A stretch of 64,000 bases of DNA from Chamaecrista fasciculata. Its lineage: Eukaryota; Streptophyta; Magnoliopsida; Fabales; Fabaceae. The notes below the pieces were generated by a model that ran no database searches, was not told the origin of the DNA, and was given only the letters and a program-made list of their open reading frames with translations. The first letter of the stretch is position 1; each line of letters begins with the position of its first letter. Below are positions 62,028 to 64,000 of this stretch, in pieces. The DNA lies in the NCBI GenBank assembly GCA_003254925.1, contig QANZ01039462.1, forward strand, positions 187,125-251,124, given 5' to 3'. Position numbers and translations under genes: made by a program.

Positions 62028-62224
62028 CTGTGCAGAAGGATTCAGAAAAGAGATTGCACACGTGCAATGAATGAACAACAGCAATTAATATACCGAATTA
62101 TTATTACACAGTAAGCAAGAGAGACAATGACTGAGACTGATAACACAAAAAGAGAAAGCCGATATTGACGACATTTAAGAAAATTGACAGAGAAGAAAAA
62201 ATTAGAAAAAACAACATTAATTAC
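62028..62224 (-). other. 5'-UTR intron of the LPA1-like gene
   Basis: An acceptor (CTGCACAG) ends two bases before the ATG at 62025. A donor-like AAG|GTAATT sits at 62225/62224, giving a 197-bp intron in the leader. The upstream leader exon would continue to about 62450. This is a splice-site reading only, without transcript evidence. Confidence 0.55.
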
Positions 62225-62499
62225 CTTGATGAGAAAGCGAGGGAATCGGAAGAATCAAAGGGAGAAAGCGACTAGGTTTTGAAAAGCGAGAGGATAGAAG
62301 AACATTGTGAAGAAAAACTCGGATTTGTTGTTGATATTGAAAAGCGATCTCGGCATTGTGAAGAAGAATTCAGAAATCAGAATTGAAGAATTGTGAATTG
62401 TGAGTCACCACTATTCTGTGTTTTGGGTTACACGCATCGAAGCGATCAACCCTCCACGAGTCTCTCTCTTTCTCTCACACCGCTTTCTCGCTCCAAGCT

Positions 62500-62985
62500 C
62501 CAAATATAATAACTACGCCTCGCTAAATGACGGATTTCGCCTTTCCTTGGTATTATAATTACGACTTTGCCATTCAGACATGCTTCGTTTGTAGCGGGAG
62601 AATCCGACTGTGGGTCCGGCCAACGGGGATCAAGGAGTGGCAGATTCTGTAATTTCATTAGAAAAGTGGGGTCAACTCTGATGATTGGCGTTGCCGCTTT
62701 AATTTTTGATTGCTTATTCTATAAATCGCTATTTCGCTATTCCTTATTTTTTTTTTTTTTTATCAAATCGCTATTCCTTATTTAACATTACATAAATCCC
62801 ATAAAGGGATTTCACTCTTGAACGAAAATGGAAAGAAAGGAAGAGAAAATAAGAGAGAAAGAAAAAATATGATTTTTATATATTTTTATTTTATGGAATT
62901 CATATTTTTTTTCTAACTCCACAAAAAATGCATGAAAAGGAACTCTAGAGTATCCAATCCCCTCTTAAAGGTTTCCCTTGAAATT
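62500..62985. other. Upstream region of the LPA1-like gene
   Basis: Distal promoter and AT-rich spacer with poly-T and poly-A runs. No further gene. Confidence 0.35.
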
Positions 62986-62989
62986 TAGG

Positions 62990-63475
62990 TCAAAGGGTCA
63001 ATTTGGTCTTAAATATATGTCTTAATGTTCATTTTGGTCCATTATGTTACAAAATGTTCAAATGTGTCCTAAACTATTGAACTTGGTCATATTTTTGTCG
63101 TCTCTCATTTTAAGTTCAAATGACTTGTTAAGAGGAACTCGTAACTCTAAATTCGTTACAATCGAACTATTTTTTTATCCAAAAAACAAATTTTAGGTGA
63201 GTTGGGCATGTCTCTTACAATCGAATTTGAAATGAGAGAGATGTGATCAACTTTGTTTGTTTGACCATGAAACGAACAGTCTACTTTTAGGACTGATTTG
63301 ACCTCGTTTGCTAACTGTCCCAACTGGATAGAGAAAATACTCTTTGAGAATAATATGTAACTCTAAACTTTTCACATTTACGCTTGAAACGAGCTCTATT
63401 CAATAGTTTTGAGATCAAAATGAAATATTTTGTCAACATTTAGGACTGAAAACTACAAAGCTGGATTAGAGTAAA
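62990..63475. repeat. Dispersed repeat of the same family as 38.0-40.2 kb
   Basis: The right half (GTCCCAACTGGATAGAGAAAA...TTCAATAGTTT) aligns with 38310-38410 and 40080-40190 (CTAATTGGACAAAGAAAAC...TTCAATAGTTT). The two outer parts have weak inverted similarity, suggesting a non-autonomous element with worn ends. Confidence 0.45.
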
Positions 63476-63479
63476 CCTA

Positions 63480-64000
63480 ACCTTGAGTTCACAATAGAAG
63501 GCAGTTTCCGGCAAGTGGGGGTCGTCGGAACCTGCAAACGAGAATGCACAGGGGGTTCCCTGCGATTCTTCTCCGATGCTTAAGTTAGTGAGAGAAAGCT
63601 GGAGAGTTTGAATACTTTTAGAGAGAGAGAGTCGTTACCTTAGAAAAGGTCCCCCCTTTTCCTTTTATCCTCCTTCCCTTTTGTCTCATGTTCGTACGAG
63701 GTCTCTCTCTGAGACGTTAGGGGTGTACTCGGGATGTGTGAGGAAAAGTGGGTTGGTGTAGGTTTCTGCTTTTGACGTGACAGCTATCACTGCCAGGGTA
63801 CGGTGGGATTTCCAACCTTCTCTCCTGGTTGTCAGTGATAGCCAGGAGTGCTTTTCATAGTTTGGTCTGCGCGCAGGGGGCGTTTTAGTCCTTTTGCGTG
63901 TCCTTCTTGTCCTGTCACGTGCTTTCACGGATCCTGGCATTTAATGCCAATATCTTGGCATTAAATGCTTGAGTGTGGGAGGGGGAACCTGCCTGGGTTG
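63480..64000. mobile_element. Partial LTR-like sequence running off the right edge
   Basis: GC-richer than the rest, with short inverted repeats (AGCTATCACTGCCA against GTCAGTGATAGCC; TGGCATTTAATGCCA followed by TGGCATTAAATGC). There is no coding frame. The style is that of a plant LTR, but the right border and any partner LTR are outside the window. Confidence 0.4.

Noticed and set aside
1..64000. CRISPR arrays or prokaryotic operons
   Set aside because: The regular repeats found are microsatellites, LTRs or transposon ends, and the genes are intron-containing plant genes.

Overview
The window is nuclear DNA of a flowering plant, most likely a eudicot. The evidence is GT-AG introns, a P-class PPR gene, plant-type phosphofructokinase, pectin-enzyme and COMT-type genes, and AT-rich intergenic DNA full of plant transposon types (MULE, hAT, Stowaway-like, CACTA end, TRIM, LTR pieces). 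I cannot name the species. No operon, CRISPR or prokaryotic feature is present.

Six intact protein genes can be read. They are a P-class PPR protein (+, 267-3242), a two-exon pectinesterase with an inhibitor-like pro-region (-, 8766-10640), a 14-exon ATP-dependent phosphofructokinase (-, 13266-21056), a single-exon pectinesterase-inhibitor-domain protein (+, 28395-29045), a four-exon COMT-type O-methyltransferase (-, 36498-42158) and an LPA1-like P-loop NTPase with seven coding exons (-, 57154-62025). I built the exon models by hand from splice sites and family similarity. In every multi-exon gene the reading frame closes across all junctions. The genes are functionally unrelated, except that two of them act on pectin in the cell wall.

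Two broken gene copies add history. An inverted, decayed copy of the 3' part of the phosphofructokinase gene lies at 3790-5560, just downstream of the PPR gene. A shattered second O-methyltransferase copy lies at 44816-46810, upstream of the intact gene.

The remaining DNA, mainly 21.8-36.4 kb and 38-53 kb, is a dense mosaic of non-autonomous transposons. At least seven MULE-like elements have long inverted ends, and most of these have a recognisable 9-bp target duplication. Two of them look like Pack-MULEs. One (35549-36323) carries the first exon, an intron and part of the second exon of a SAL1-type nucleotidase gene. The other (40786-41634), inside the O-methyltransferase intron, carries a secreted proline-rich reading frame. 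A complete TRIM retroelement (30227-30549) and nested insertions (a hAT inside a Stowaway-like MITE, and a MULE inside a MULE) are also readable.

Seven isolated Ns occur. At least one (60383) sits exactly between two copies of the same ~110 bp and is probably an unmerged contig overlap. I found no wholly new biological system. The most interesting items are the two gene-capturing elements, the inverted phosphofructokinase duplication and a stop/start-overlapping upstream ORF on the PPR gene.
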